From positions 1-64,000 of the forward strand of contig JBGQAK010000019.1 of the NCBI GenBank assembly GCA_041494245.1: a stretch of 64,000 nucleotides of DNA, read 5' to 3'. Positions 15,849 to 23,723 of this stretch are shown here, piece by piece. Position numbers and translations under genes: made by a program. The notes beneath the pieces were generated by a model that was given only the letters and a program-made list of their open reading frames with translations, made no database searches and was not told where the DNA came from. Within the stretch, counting starts at the first letter, position 1, and each line of letters starts with the position of its first letter. Source of the stretch: RBG-13-68-16 sp041494245. Its GTDB lineage: Bacteria > Acidobacteriota > Thermoanaerobaculia > Thermoanaerobaculales > Thermoanaerobaculaceae.

Positions 15849-16922
15849 ATGCGGGTCCTGCAATTGGTCGCCGCCGACCGCTGGACGGGAGCTGCCGCCA
15901 CGGCGCTGCAGCTGGCCGAGGCGCTGCGCGCGGCCGGCGTGGAGTGCGCGTTCGCGTACAGGCCGGGGCGCAACCTCGAGGCGCGGTTGAAGGGCTTCCC
16001 GTGGTGCTTCCCCGTGCTCGCGAAAGAGCGCACGCTCGGTGACGTCCGCGCCGCGATCGCGCGGGTGCGCGAGCTGGCTTCCGCCTTCGATCTGGTCCAT
16101 GTCCACCTCCCGCACGACCACCTCATCGCGCGCCAGGCGCTCAAGGGCTCGCCGCTGCCGCTCATTCGCGGGATCCATCATTTCGGCCATCTGCGACCAG
16201 CCCCCTACCACCGCTGGCTGTTCCGCGGTCTACGCGGGGTCGGCCTGGCGAGCGCCGAGATGAACGCAGCCATCCGGCGCCTTCCTGGTCTCCGCGCCGT
16301 GCCGGCGGGTGTGCTCCCGGTCGCGCTGGAGGGCCGCTTCCAGAGGGGGGGCTCGCGTCAGGCGGGGCGCGACCGCCTGGGGATCGCCGCGGATGCCTTC
16401 GTCGCCGGCTGCATCGGCAAGCTCGACCGCGGGCGCGGGCACGACCTGTTCATTCGCGCCGTCTCGGCCACCTCGGGCGTGCACGGGGTGATCATTGGCA
16501 AGGGCCCGTTCGAGTCGGCGTTGAGGAAGCTCGCCCACGCCCTCGATATTGAGAAGCGTCTCAAATTCGCGGGGTACGTCGAGGACGGCCTGGAGGACCT
16601 CTACGCGGCCATGGACCTGTTCGTCTTCCCGGCCGCCGGCTCCGACCACGCCCACCGGGCGATCGCCGAAGCCTCGGCGTGCGCGGTTCCAACGGTTGCA
16701 GCCGACCTGCCCGGGGTCCGCGACCTGGTCGAACCCGGGGTGACCGGCGAGCTGTATCCGGCCGGGGACGCGGCCGCCCTCGCCGTCGCTTTGGCCTCCT
16801 GGGCCCGTGATCCCGCCCGCTGCAAGGCGGCCGGGGACATCGCCTCCAGCCGTGCCCACGCGCTCTGGACGCCGAAGCGCTTGGCAGAAGCCGCGTTGCA
16901 GCTTTACGGGGCCGCAGTCTAA
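15849..16922 (+). CDS. GT4-family glycosyltransferase
   Basis: The protein is 357 aa with two Rossmann domains of the GT-B fold. The N-terminal part contains LQLVAADRWTGAAATALQLA and VHVHLPHDHLIARQAL. The C-terminal donor-binding part contains IGKLDRGRGHDLFIRA, IIGKGPFESAL and FVFPAAGSDHAHRAIAEASACAVPTVAADLPGVRDLV, with an SD-H-R variant of the usual E-x7-E region. It is probably a cytoplasmic enzyme in LPS or glycan assembly. ATG at 15849 starts the first beta strand; a much longer in-frame extension upstream is antisense to other genes and is rejected. Confidence 0.88.
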   Translation: MRVLQLVAADRWTGAAATALQLAEALRAAGVECAFAYRPGRNLEARLKGFPWCFPVLAKERTLGDVRAAIARVRELASAFDLVHVHLPHDHLIARQALKGSPLPLIRGIHHFGHLRPAPYHRWLFRGLRGVGLASAEMNAAIRRLPGLRAVPAGVLPVALEGRFQRGGSRQAGRDRLGIAADAFVAGCIGKLDRGRGHDLFIRAVSATSGVHGVIIGKGPFESALRKLAHALDIEKRLKFAGYVEDGLEDLYAAMDLFVFPAAGSDHAHRAIAEASACAVPTVAADLPGVRDLVEPGVTGELYPAGDAAALAVALASWARDPARCKAAGDIASSRAHALWTPKRLAEAALQLYGAAV

Positions 16923-16936
16923 GAGTTGACCGCCAC

Positions 16937-16964
16937 TTGACAAAAGGGAATTGCGGGATAGATT
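16937..16964 (+). promoter_or_regulatory. Sigma-70-like promoter of the TetR gene
   Basis: TTGACA at 16937-16942 is a perfect -35 hexamer. TAGATT at 16959-16964 is a fair -10 hexamer at 16-nt spacing. Transcription would start at about 16971, inside the operator palindrome and only about 14 nt before the ATG. This implies a very short leader and direct steric blocking by a bound repressor. Confidence 0.65.
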
Positions 16965-16966
16965 AA

Positions 16967-16984
16967 AAACCGAACGGTCGGTTT
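16967..16984. promoter_or_regulatory. TetR-type operator palindrome
   Basis: AAACCGA-ACGG-TCGGTTT is an 18-bp perfect palindrome with 7-bp arms around a 4-nt centre. It lies between the -10 box and the ATG of the TetR gene and ends exactly at the start codon. Operators of this ACCGA/TCGGT type are common for FadR-, KstR- and related TetR regulators of lipid metabolism. Autorepression is inferred. Confidence 0.75.
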
Positions 16985-17647
16985 ATGAATCAAACGGAGA
17001 AATCCGAGCGCAGCCGCGACCAGCTTCTCGAGGCCGCGCTCCACCTCTTCTCGACCCAGGGGTACCGGGCGACCAGCGTGCGCGAGATCGCGGCCCGCGC
17101 CGGCGTCTCGACGGGCAACGTCTACCACCACTTTCCCGACAAGGAGACGCTCTTCCGCATTCTCCTCGACCGGTACTGGGCCGCCATCGAAAGCCCCGAC
17201 TTCCCGTTCAACAAGGCGCTCGCGAGCGGCACGTTCCCGGACAACCTCGAGGAACTCGGTCGCGCCTCGCGCGAGAGCGTGAGCCAGTACCGGCGGTACG
17301 TGGCGCTCATCTACGTCGACGTGGTCGAATTCGAAGGCGGCCACATCCGCAAGTTCTACTCCGAGATGGCCAAACGGTTCGGGAGCTTCATGGCCAACCA
17401 CCACGTGGCCGAGGCCAAGGACCACCGCCTGCGTCCCGAGGTCTCGCCGCTCTCCGCGGTGATGCTGGCAGGGCGCTTCTTCCTCAACTACTTCGCGGTC
17501 GAGATTCTGTTCGGAGTGCCAAACCACTTCGGGAAGAACACGGACGAGGTGGTGGCCGAAATCGCCGACATCCTGCGCCACGGAATCGTGCGCCGGGACC
17601 GAGAACCCGTCGATCCCGCGAGGCCCGGCAGAGGGGCGACGAGGTGA
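16985..17647 (+). CDS. TetR/AcrR-family transcriptional regulator
   Basis: The protein is 220 aa. The N-terminal TetR helix-turn-helix is clear: LLEAALHLFSTQGYRATSVREIAARAGVSTGNVYHHFPDKETLF (about 15-58). The helical C-terminal ligand domain is variable and contains aromatic residues (RRYVALIYVDVVEF, FFLNYFAVEILFG) that could line a hydrophobic pocket. It sits upstream of a TonB receptor and acyl-metabolism genes on the same strand, so an acyl-CoA or lipid effector is a reasonable guess. ATG at 16985 directly follows the operator, with no Shine-Dalgarno sequence, so translation may be near-leaderless. Confidence 0.93.
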   Translation: MNQTEKSERSRDQLLEAALHLFSTQGYRATSVREIAARAGVSTGNVYHHFPDKETLFRILLDRYWAAIESPDFPFNKALASGTFPDNLEELGRASRESVSQYRRYVALIYVDVVEFEGGHIRKFYSEMAKRFGSFMANHHVAEAKDHRLRPEVSPLSAVMLAGRFFLNYFAVEILFGVPNHFGKNTDEVVAEIADILRHGIVRRDREPVDPARPGRGATR

Positions 17648-17666
17648 GGCGTGATCGAACCCAACG

Positions 17667-17689
17667 GGGCCAGGGGGGCCCTTGCTTTT
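17667..17689 (+). terminator. Possible weak intrinsic terminator after the TetR gene
   Basis: A GGGCC / GGCCC stem with a 5-nt loop (17667-17681) is followed by TTGCTTTT. It lies between the regulator and the TonB receptor and could reduce read-through. The stem is only 5 bp, so the call is tentative. Confidence 0.35.
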
Positions 17690-17703
17690 CATTAACGGAG
17701 ACA

Positions 17704-17719
17704 GGGCGCGTTTGCGCCC
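17704..17719 (+). promoter_or_regulatory. Hairpin next to the ribosome-binding site of the TonB receptor gene
   Basis: GGGCGC-GTTT-GCGCCC is a perfect 6-bp stem with a 4-nt loop, ending just before the GGAGGAAACA ribosome-binding site of the receptor. It may protect the mRNA 5' end or tune translation. No ligand or protein partner is implied by sequence. Confidence 0.4.
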
Positions 17720-17730
17720 GGGAGGAAACA

Positions 17731-20547
17731 ATGGGGATCGGATGGCTTCGTAGGCAACGCACCTGGAACTGGCCGGCCGTGTCCATGGCCGCCGTCTGTT
17801 TGCTCGCCGTCTTCCTGGCGGCACCGGTCAGGGCACAGGTCAATAATGGAGAGATCGAGCTGCAGGTCTCCGACACCGGCAAGCTACCGCTGCCCGGCGT
17901 AACCGCCAGGCTGACCAGCCCGGTCACGGGCCTTGCCCGGACAATGGTGACAGATGCCGCAGGCGTCGCGCGCTTCGCCGCCCTGCCGCCCGGCACCTAC
18001 AACGTCCGCATTGAACTGGAGGGCTTCGTGCCGGTGGCCGAGGAAGACCTTGCCCTACGAGTCGGGCAGACGCTGCGGGTCAACGCGGTCATGCAGCAGG
18101 CAAAGGCGACCACCGAGGCGGTCACCGTGAGAGCCGAGGCGCCGCTCGTGGATGTCGTCAAGACCGACTCCTCCACCAACATCGTCCCTGAGCAGATCCA
18201 GGCGCTGCCGGTGCCGGACCGCGACTTCCAGAAACTGGCGTTCATCGCCCCCGGCGTGGAGCGCGAGCGCGGAGGGTACCGCTTCATCGGCGGCGGCCCG
18301 GTGGTCGGCGCAGGCGGCAACGCTTCGCAGGCCACGATCATGGTGGACGGCGTGGACTTCACCGACCCGGCCCTCGGCCTGGCGCGGGCCCGCATCTCCC
18401 AGGACTCGATCCGCGAGTTCAGGGTCATCAACAACAGGTTCGACACGGAGATCGGCGGCTCCGCGGGCGGGGCTCTCTCGATCGTGACGCGCTCGGGAAC
18501 CAACCTCCTCGCGGGGACCGTGTTCGGCTTCTACCGCGCCGACAGCCTGCGCGCCAAAGGGGCGCTCGAGAAGCAGAGCCTCCCCTACGATCGCGGCCAG
18601 TACGGGTTCTCGCTCGGCGGGCCGATCGTCAAGGACAAGACGCACTTCTTCCTGTCCGCCGAGTACGTCACTGAGGACAACATCTTGCTGTTCCGGCCCG
18701 GCGGTGCGTACTCCGCGCTCGCCGCCGACATCAAGCACCCGTTCAACCAGACGCTGGGGTTCGGGAGCATCGACCACTCGTTCTCCGACAGCCAGCGCCT
18801 GGCTGCCAAGCTCGTCTATGAGAAGTACCGCGAGCAGAACTTCCACGTCGGCGGCGTCTCCGACCAGTCGTGGGGCAACCAGCTCAACCGCGACAACTGG
18901 AATCTCTCCTTCGAGCACACCCTCATCCCCAACCAGAACTACCTCAACGAGCTGCACGTCCAGGTCGGGACCCGGAAGTACACCGAGCCCACCAACTCCA
19001 CCGCGGTGGAGGAGTGGTTCTCGTCGGGGAACACGCTGAAGACCGGCACGAACACGACCGGCCACCTGGTCGGTGATGGCACGGAGTGGGAGATCCGCGA
19101 CACGGCCCACGTGTACCTCGACACGCACGAACTGAAGATGGGGATCGGCTTCCAGCACATCAAGGAGCGCTCCGACATACCCACGTTCTCGAATGGGACC
19201 TTCACCTACCTCACCGACACCCGCGCTCTTCCGGTCCTCTACCTCTACGGGGTCGGCTCGGCCAATGTCACCAAGTCCACCGACCTTTACAGCGCGTTCA
19301 TCCAGGACGACTGGCGGCCGGCCTCCAACCTCACAGTCAACCTCGGCCTGCGCTACGACCTCGACACCGACGGCAACGACCCCGACTTCAAGCACCCGCT
19401 GGTCCCCAACGGGCGCAAGCGCGACATCAACAACTACCAGCCGCGGGTGGGTTTTTCGTGGGACCTTGCGGGCGACGGCAAGAACCTGATCCGCGGCGGG
19501 ATCGGACGGTTCACCGGCCGCTTCCTGCTGATACCCGCGTTCACGGAGCTACAACAGAACGGGGTCACGGGGCGAACCCTGTACACCCGCGTCAACGGCT
19601 ACATCTACTGCGTTGCGGCCGGCATCTACGATCCGACCAAGTGCCCGTACCCGATCCTCGACCCGAACAACCCGACCACTACTGGGATGCTTCAGAAGCC
19701 GGCGATCACCCTCATCGACACCACGTTTGTGAACCCGTACGCGGACCAGCTCACCCTCGGCTGGACCACGCGGCTCGGCGCATCGAACGTCTTCTTCGAC
19801 ACCGAGGGAATCTGGGTCAAGGGGCACGACGAGATCTTCGTCCGCGACAAGAACTGGAGCGGCAACGCTCTCGTCCGACCGAACACCAACTACGCACAGA
19901 TCAACACGTACACGAACGACGGGCACTCCGAGTACAAGGCGCTGGTGTTCAGCCTCAACGGCACGCTGAAGGGCGGCCACCTGGTCACGGCCTCGTTCAC
20001 GGTCTCGGACAAGAAGAACCTCTCCGACGACTTCAGCCCCGAGTACACGGCCGGCTACCCCAACGACCCCGCGAACCCGGAGGGAGAGTGGGGACATGCC
20101 CGGTCCTGGGAGCGGTACCGGATCGTGGTGTCGGGTGTGTTCAGACTGCCGTGGGAAATGACCCTTGCCCCGATCGCCGAGTTCGGCTCCGGCCAACCTT
20201 GGACGCATCGCCTCGGCTACGACTACAACGGAGATTCGTTCAACTCCGACCGCGCCCCGGGCGTCGAGCGCAACGGTGAGAGCGGCCCGCCGTTCCGCCA
20301 GCTCTCGCTCCGGCTCACCAAGGCGTTCAAACTTGCAGCGGCAAGCCGGCTCGAGGTGCTGGTCGAGGCGTACAACCTCTTCAACACCGTCAACTACGAC
20401 GTCAACTCAATCAACGCCGGGGAGTTCCTGAGTGGGCCCACAATCGCGAACCCGAAGGCCGCGTACGTGGCAAACCCCAACTTCGGCAAGTACTTGTCAA
20501 CCCTGCCCGGACGGGAGATTCAGCTCGGACTGAGGTATTCGTTCTAG
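17731..20547 (+). CDS. Oar-like TonB-dependent receptor with carboxypeptidase-regulatory domain
   Basis: A 938-aa outer-membrane protein. A signal peptide (cleavage near APVRAQ, about residue 36) precedes a carboxypeptidase-regulatory/CNA-B-like beta domain (about 40-125, including PLPGVTARLTSP and GTYNVRIELEGFVPV). The plug follows (about 135-260) with TIMVDGVDFTDP and SGGALSIVTRSGTN-like sequence. The rest is a 22-strand-type barrel ending in the C-terminal aromatic LGLRYSF. These receptors are expanded in Acidobacteriota and import large or hydrophobic nutrients using TonB energy. GGAGGAAACA precedes ATG at 17731. The following acyl-metabolism genes suggest a lipid or acyl-glycan substrate. 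The frame is open for 260 codons upstream but that part is antisense-like noise. Confidence 0.9.
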   Translation: MGIGWLRRQRTWNWPAVSMAAVCLLAVFLAAPVRAQVNNGEIELQVSDTGKLPLPGVTARLTSPVTGLARTMVTDAAGVARFAALPPGTYNVRIELEGFVPVAEEDLALRVGQTLRVNAVMQQAKATTEAVTVRAEAPLVDVVKTDSSTNIVPEQIQALPVPDRDFQKLAFIAPGVERERGGYRFIGGGPVVGAGGNASQATIMVDGVDFTDPALGLARARISQDSIREFRVINNRFDTEIGGSAGGALSIVTRSGTNLLAGTVFGFYRADSLRAKGALEKQSLPYDRGQYGFSLGGPIVKDKTHFFLSAEYVTEDNILLFRPGGAYSALAADIKHPFNQTLGFGSIDHSFSDSQRLAAKLVYEKYREQNFHVGGVSDQSWGNQLNRDNWNLSFEHTLIPNQNYLNELHVQVGTRKYTEPTNSTAVEEWFSSGNTLKTGTNTTGHLVGDGTEWEIRDTAHVYLDTHELKMGIGFQHIKERSDIPTFSNGTFTYLTDTRALPVLYLYGVGSANVTKSTDLYSAFIQDDWRPASNLTVNLGLRYDLDTDGNDPDFKHPLVPNGRKRDINNYQPRVGFSWDLAGDGKNLIRGGIGRFTGRFLLIPAFTELQQNGVTGRTLYTRVNGYIYCVAAGIYDPTKCPYPILDPNNPTTTGMLQKPAITLIDTTFVNPYADQLTLGWTTRLGASNVFFDTEGIWVKGHDEIFVRDKNWSGNALVRPNTNYAQINTYTNDGHSEYKALVFSLNGTLKGGHLVTASFTVSDKKNLSDDFSPEYTAGYPNDPANPEGEWGHARSWERYRIVVSGVFRLPWEMTLAPIAEFGSGQPWTHRLGYDYNGDSFNSDRAPGVERNGESGPPFRQLSLRLTKAFKLAAASRLEVLVEAYNLFNTVNYDVNSINAGEFLSGPTIANPKAAYVANPNFGKYLSTLPGREIQLGLRYSF

Positions 20548-20548
20548 A

Positions 20549-20583
20549 GACAGGCCACAGGGCGCAGGGAACAGGGGTCCGAC
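20549..20583. repeat. GGGCACAGGG-type low-complexity spacer
   Basis: The sequence GACAGGCCACAGGGCGCAGG and its continuation ACAGGGGTCC fills the start of the gap after the TonB receptor stop. Closely related purine-rich CAGGG repeats occur in the gaps at 22538, 23606 and at the end of the ligase gene near 25249. They resemble REP-like GGGGACAG elements. Confidence 0.6.
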
Positions 20584-20661
20584 CCCCCGGACCTGCGCCA
20601 TGCGGGCCGCAAGGCATCGGAGAGCGGCGAGGTAGGACCTGGGCTCCGGGAGGTTCAACGC

Positions 20662-21447
20662 ATGGCGATCGAGACGGGGTTGAAAGGTAAGGTGGTGATC
20701 GTGACGGGGGCGGCGGCCGGCATCGGCCGGGCCACGGCACTCGCGTTCGCGCGCGAGGGTGCGCGGGTGGCCGGGTGGGACCTCGCCGACGCCACGGCGG
20801 CCACGCTCGTCCAGGAGCTCCAAAGCGTGGGCGGCGAGGCGCTCTTTCTCAAGGTCAACGTCACCGACGGCAGTGCCGTGGCCGCCGCAACGGATGCAGT
20901 GGCCAAACGGTGGGGCCGTATCGACGTGCTGGTCAACAACGCCGGGATCGTGCGCGATGCGCAGCTCGTCAAGTCCAAGGACGGAGCGGTCATCTCCACC
21001 ATGACCGACGAGGCATGGGATGCGGTGATCAACGTCAACCTCAAGGGCGTCTTCCTGTGCACGCGCGCGGTGGTTCCGCATATGATCGCCGGTGGTGGCG
21101 GGGTGATCCTGAACGCCTCCTCTGTGGTCGGGCTGTACGGCAACTTCGGCCAGACCAACTACGCGGCCACCAAGGGCGGGCTGATCACGATGACAAAGAC
21201 GTGGGCGCGCGAGCTCGGCAAGTACAAGATCCGGGTCAACGCGGTGGCACCAGGTTTCATTGCCACCGAGATCCTCGCTTCCATGCCCGAGAAGGTGATC
21301 GAGAACATGGTGTCGCACACACCCCTCGGGCGGATGGGCAAGCCGGAGGAGATCGCGGGGACGTATGTCTGGCTCGCCTCCGACGCTGCGTCGTATGTGC
21401 ACGGCACGGTGATCTCGGTGGACGGCGGAATCGTTCTGGGAACATAG
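20662..21447 (+). CDS. SDR-family 3-oxoacyl reductase (FabG-like)
   Basis: A 261-aa classical short-chain dehydrogenase. The cofactor motif is TGAAAGIG (residues 15-22), the structural motif NNAG is at 92-95, and the catalytic set is Ser154, Tyr167 and Lys171 (NASSVVG, YAATK). The Rossmann acidic residue at the end of beta 2 (GWDLADA) favours NAD(H). The C-terminal GTVISVDGGIVLGT is typical. Members reduce 3-oxoacyl thioesters or oxidise hydroxyacyl ones. The gene lies between the receptor and a KAS III-like gene, so it probably acts on a cluster-specific acyl intermediate and is not the housekeeping FabG. Confidence 0.9.
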   Translation: MAIETGLKGKVVIVTGAAAGIGRATALAFAREGARVAGWDLADATAATLVQELQSVGGEALFLKVNVTDGSAVAAATDAVAKRWGRIDVLVNNAGIVRDAQLVKSKDGAVISTMTDEAWDAVINVNLKGVFLCTRAVVPHMIAGGGGVILNASSVVGLYGNFGQTNYAATKGGLITMTKTWARELGKYKIRVNAVAPGFIATEILASMPEKVIENMVSHTPLGRMGKPEEIAGTYVWLASDAASYVHGTVISVDGGIVLGT

Positions 21448-21541
21448 GGACGTGGGGCCGGCGCGCAGCGCCGGCGTGCGACCCGTCTTCGGCGGGATAC
21501 GCGCCCCACACCGCATCAATCGAGGGCATGAGGAGCACCGC

Positions 21542-22537
21542 ATGAACCGTTACGCGAACATCGTCTCCACTGGATGTTACCTGCCCGAGCGCGAGATCAC
21601 GAACGACGAGCTGCGGAAGAGGTTCGATTCGGCGCTGCCCGAGTTCGTAAACAAGATGGAGGAATCGAGCGGCATCACCAGCCGCTGGTGGGCGCCGGAG
21701 GACTGGGCCACCTCGGACGTGGCTCTGCCGGCGGCCAGGCAGGCCATCGAGCGGGCGGGGCGGGAACCGGAGGACGTGGACCTCATCATCCTGGGCACCG
21801 ACTCTCCCGACTACATCACACCGGCAACCTCGGTCGTGCTTCAACACAAGCTGGGGGCCAAGAACGCCGGCACCTTCGACGTCGGGTGCGCGTGCGCGTC
21901 GTTCCCCACGGCGCTGGCCGCCGGCGCCGGCATGATCGCCACGAACCCGGGGCTCGACACGGTGCTGGTCGTCGGGGTCTACCTCATGCACAAGCTCACC
22001 GGCCCCAACGACCCGATGGTTTTCTTCTACGGTGACGGCGCCGGGGCGGCGGTGCTCGAGCCGCGCAAGACATCTGGCTTCGTCTCTTCGGCGAGCCAGG
22101 CCGGAGGGGAGTACCACCGGCACTGGGGGATCTACTCAGGAGGCACGTTTGAACCGGCCACGGTGGAGTCGGTCCAGGCCGGCCGCACCACGGTGAAGAT
22201 CCTCGACCGGTACCCACCCGAGATCAACCACGAAGGTTGGCCACGTCTGACCCGGAAGGTGGCCAAGGCCGGGGGCTTCCAGCTCGCCGACATCGACCTG
22301 ATCATCTTCACCCAGGTCCGCAAGCCCTCGATCGAGCTGGTGATGGCCGACCTCGGGCTCCCGATGGAGAAGACGCACACGATCATGGAAAGGTGGGGCT
22401 ACACTGGCTCCGCGTGCATCCCCATGGCCCTCGACGATGCCGTCGCGAAGGGCAAGGTGCACTCCGGGGACTTGCTGGTGCTCGTGGGCTCGGGTGTGGG
22501 ATATAACCAGGCGGCGGCCGCGTTCAGAATGCCATGA
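21542..22537 (+). CDS. KAS III-like condensing-enzyme homologue lacking canonical His and Asn
   Basis: The protein is 331 aa with ATG at 21542 after GAGGAG. The thiolase fold of FabH-type enzymes is clear: VSTGCYLPEREITNDEL, SSGITSRWWAPED, LIILGTDSPDYITPAT, and nucleophile Cys118 in DVGCACAS. At the positions of the FabH catalytic His and Asn (VPHQAN and RHGNTS in E. coli), this protein reads IFTQVR and RWGYTG, so His becomes Thr257 and Asn becomes Tyr287. Those residues drive decarboxylative condensation, so this is likely an acyltransferase or a non-decarboxylating condensing enzyme. The alignment was done by eye. It could also have another histidine in play, for example in YHRHW. Confidence 0.85.
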   Translation: MNRYANIVSTGCYLPEREITNDELRKRFDSALPEFVNKMEESSGITSRWWAPEDWATSDVALPAARQAIERAGREPEDVDLIILGTDSPDYITPATSVVLQHKLGAKNAGTFDVGCACASFPTALAAGAGMIATNPGLDTVLVVGVYLMHKLTGPNDPMVFFYGDGAGAAVLEPRKTSGFVSSASQAGGEYHRHWGIYSGGTFEPATVESVQAGRTTVKILDRYPPEINHEGWPRLTRKVAKAGGFQLADIDLIIFTQVRKPSIELVMADLGLPMEKTHTIMERWGYTGSACIPMALDDAVAKGKVHSGDLLVLVGSGVGYNQAAAAFRMP

Positions 22538-22588
22538 GGACAGGGGTCAGGGCACAGGGCGTAGGGCGCAGGGAGAAAGGCACAAGAT
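22538..22588. repeat. GGGCACAGGG-type low-complexity spacer
   Basis: Directly after the KAS III-like stop the sequence runs as CAGGGGTCAGGGCACAGGGC and continues with GTAGGGCGCAGGGAGAAAGG. It belongs to the same degenerate CAGGG family as 20549-20583 and 23606-23699. It lies upstream of a hydrolase start at 22641 that lacks a clear Shine-Dalgarno sequence. Confidence 0.6.
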
Positions 22589-22640
22589 CGCTGCCACTGG
22601 CCCCAGCTGCTCTGCCCCTGCTCCCCGACTGGAAAGCCGA

Positions 22641-23555
22641 ATGAAGGCAAGGACGGTGTTGGTGCTCGCGGTGGCTGGCGCGGTGGTCATCGCAGCCTTC
22701 GTCGGGGCGTGGCTGTTCTTCAAGCGACCGCTGGAAGTCTGGAACTGGATGAACCGGCGCGCCCTCGTGCGCGCTGGTCTCACGCAGAAGAGCGTCGCGA
22801 CACCGGTCGGAGCGCAGACCGTTTTCGTAGGCGGAAGCGGACCGGTGCTCGTGCTTCTCCACGGCGCCGGCGATCAGGCCGGCACGTGGGCGAAGGTGGC
22901 GCCGCACCTCATCAAGGAGCACACGCTGATCGTGCCCGACCTGCCCGGCCACGGTGACAGTGCCCCACGCTCCGGTCCCATCGAGATCAGCGCCGTGCTT
23001 GCGGGGGTCGAGGCGGTGCTCGACGCGCTCGCCCCTCGTCAGAGGGTTGTCCTCGTCGGTAACTCGCTGGGCGCCTGGATGGCCATGCTCTTCGCGCACG
23101 CTCACCCGGAGCGCGTGGCGCTTGCCGTGTGCATCGACGGCGGTGCGATCAAAGGCCACAACGTTCACGCGCGGGTTTTGCCAAAGACCCGCGCCGAGGC
23201 CCGCGAGTCGGTGAACCAGACCCGCGATCCGGCGAGCGCATACGTCCCTAACTTCGTGCTCGACGACATCGTCCGCCAGGCGCGCGAGGGTCCGTTGGCC
23301 CGCCTCGCCGCGACCGTTGCGACGATGGAGGCGTATGTGCTCGACGACACGCAGCTCCGCGAGCTGCGGGTCCCGGTCCAGCTCATCTGGGGCGCCTCCG
23401 ACCGCCTCGTGCCGCTCGACTACGCCGAGCGGATGAAGGCGCAGCTCCCGCAGGCAGGCCTTTTCACGATCGAGGGCTGCGGCCACGTCCCGCAGGTGGA
23501 GTGCCCCGACAAGCTCCTCGCGGCCCTCCGCCAGGCGCTGAAGGCTGGGCCATGA
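22641..23555 (+). CDS. Membrane-anchored alpha/beta hydrolase
   Basis: The protein is 304 aa. An N-terminal membrane anchor (about residues 5-26, LVLAVAGAVVIAAFVGAWLFF) is followed by an alpha/beta hydrolase domain. LVLLHGAGDQAGTW forms the oxyanion region and GNSLGA holds the nucleophile Ser. The acid is Asp in GASDRLVP and the base is His in GCGHVPQVE. The domain is probably exposed in the periplasm or held at the inner membrane, where it could cleave an imported ester. ATG at 22641 is chosen because it starts the anchor; an open frame upstream is repeat sequence. This is the first of three distinct hydrolases in the cluster. Confidence 0.88.
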   Translation: MKARTVLVLAVAGAVVIAAFVGAWLFFKRPLEVWNWMNRRALVRAGLTQKSVATPVGAQTVFVGGSGPVLVLLHGAGDQAGTWAKVAPHLIKEHTLIVPDLPGHGDSAPRSGPIEISAVLAGVEAVLDALAPRQRVVLVGNSLGAWMAMLFAHAHPERVALAVCIDGGAIKGHNVHARVLPKTRAEARESVNQTRDPASAYVPNFVLDDIVRQAREGPLARLAATVATMEAYVLDDTQLRELRVPVQLIWGASDRLVPLDYAERMKAQLPQAGLFTIEGCGHVPQVECPDKLLAALRQALKAGP

Positions 23556-23605
23556 GGTCCGGCGCGCGCTCCGCGATCGCTTCGGCGTTGCGCTCCGCCG
23601 GTCCG

Positions 23606-23699
23606 CGAGGAAAGGGGACAGAGAACAGGGCACAGCGACACCCCGGAGATCACGCAATAAGTTGCTACTGTCCCCTGTCCCCCGTCCCCTGCGCTTCGC
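23606..23699. repeat. GGGGACAG-type inverted repeat with inner hairpin
   Basis: AGGGGACAG near 23613-23621 is mirrored by CTGTCCCCT near 23669-23677. The surrounding CAGGG/CCCTG stretches extend the pairing imperfectly. Inside lies GCAA-TAAG-TTGC (about 23654-23665), a small perfect hairpin. The arrangement resembles REP elements mobilised by RAYT transposases, but no RAYT gene is in the window. It separates the first hydrolase from the ligase. Confidence 0.6.
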
Positions 23700-23723
23700 G
23701 CCCTGGTCGGGCGGGAGGGCGGC

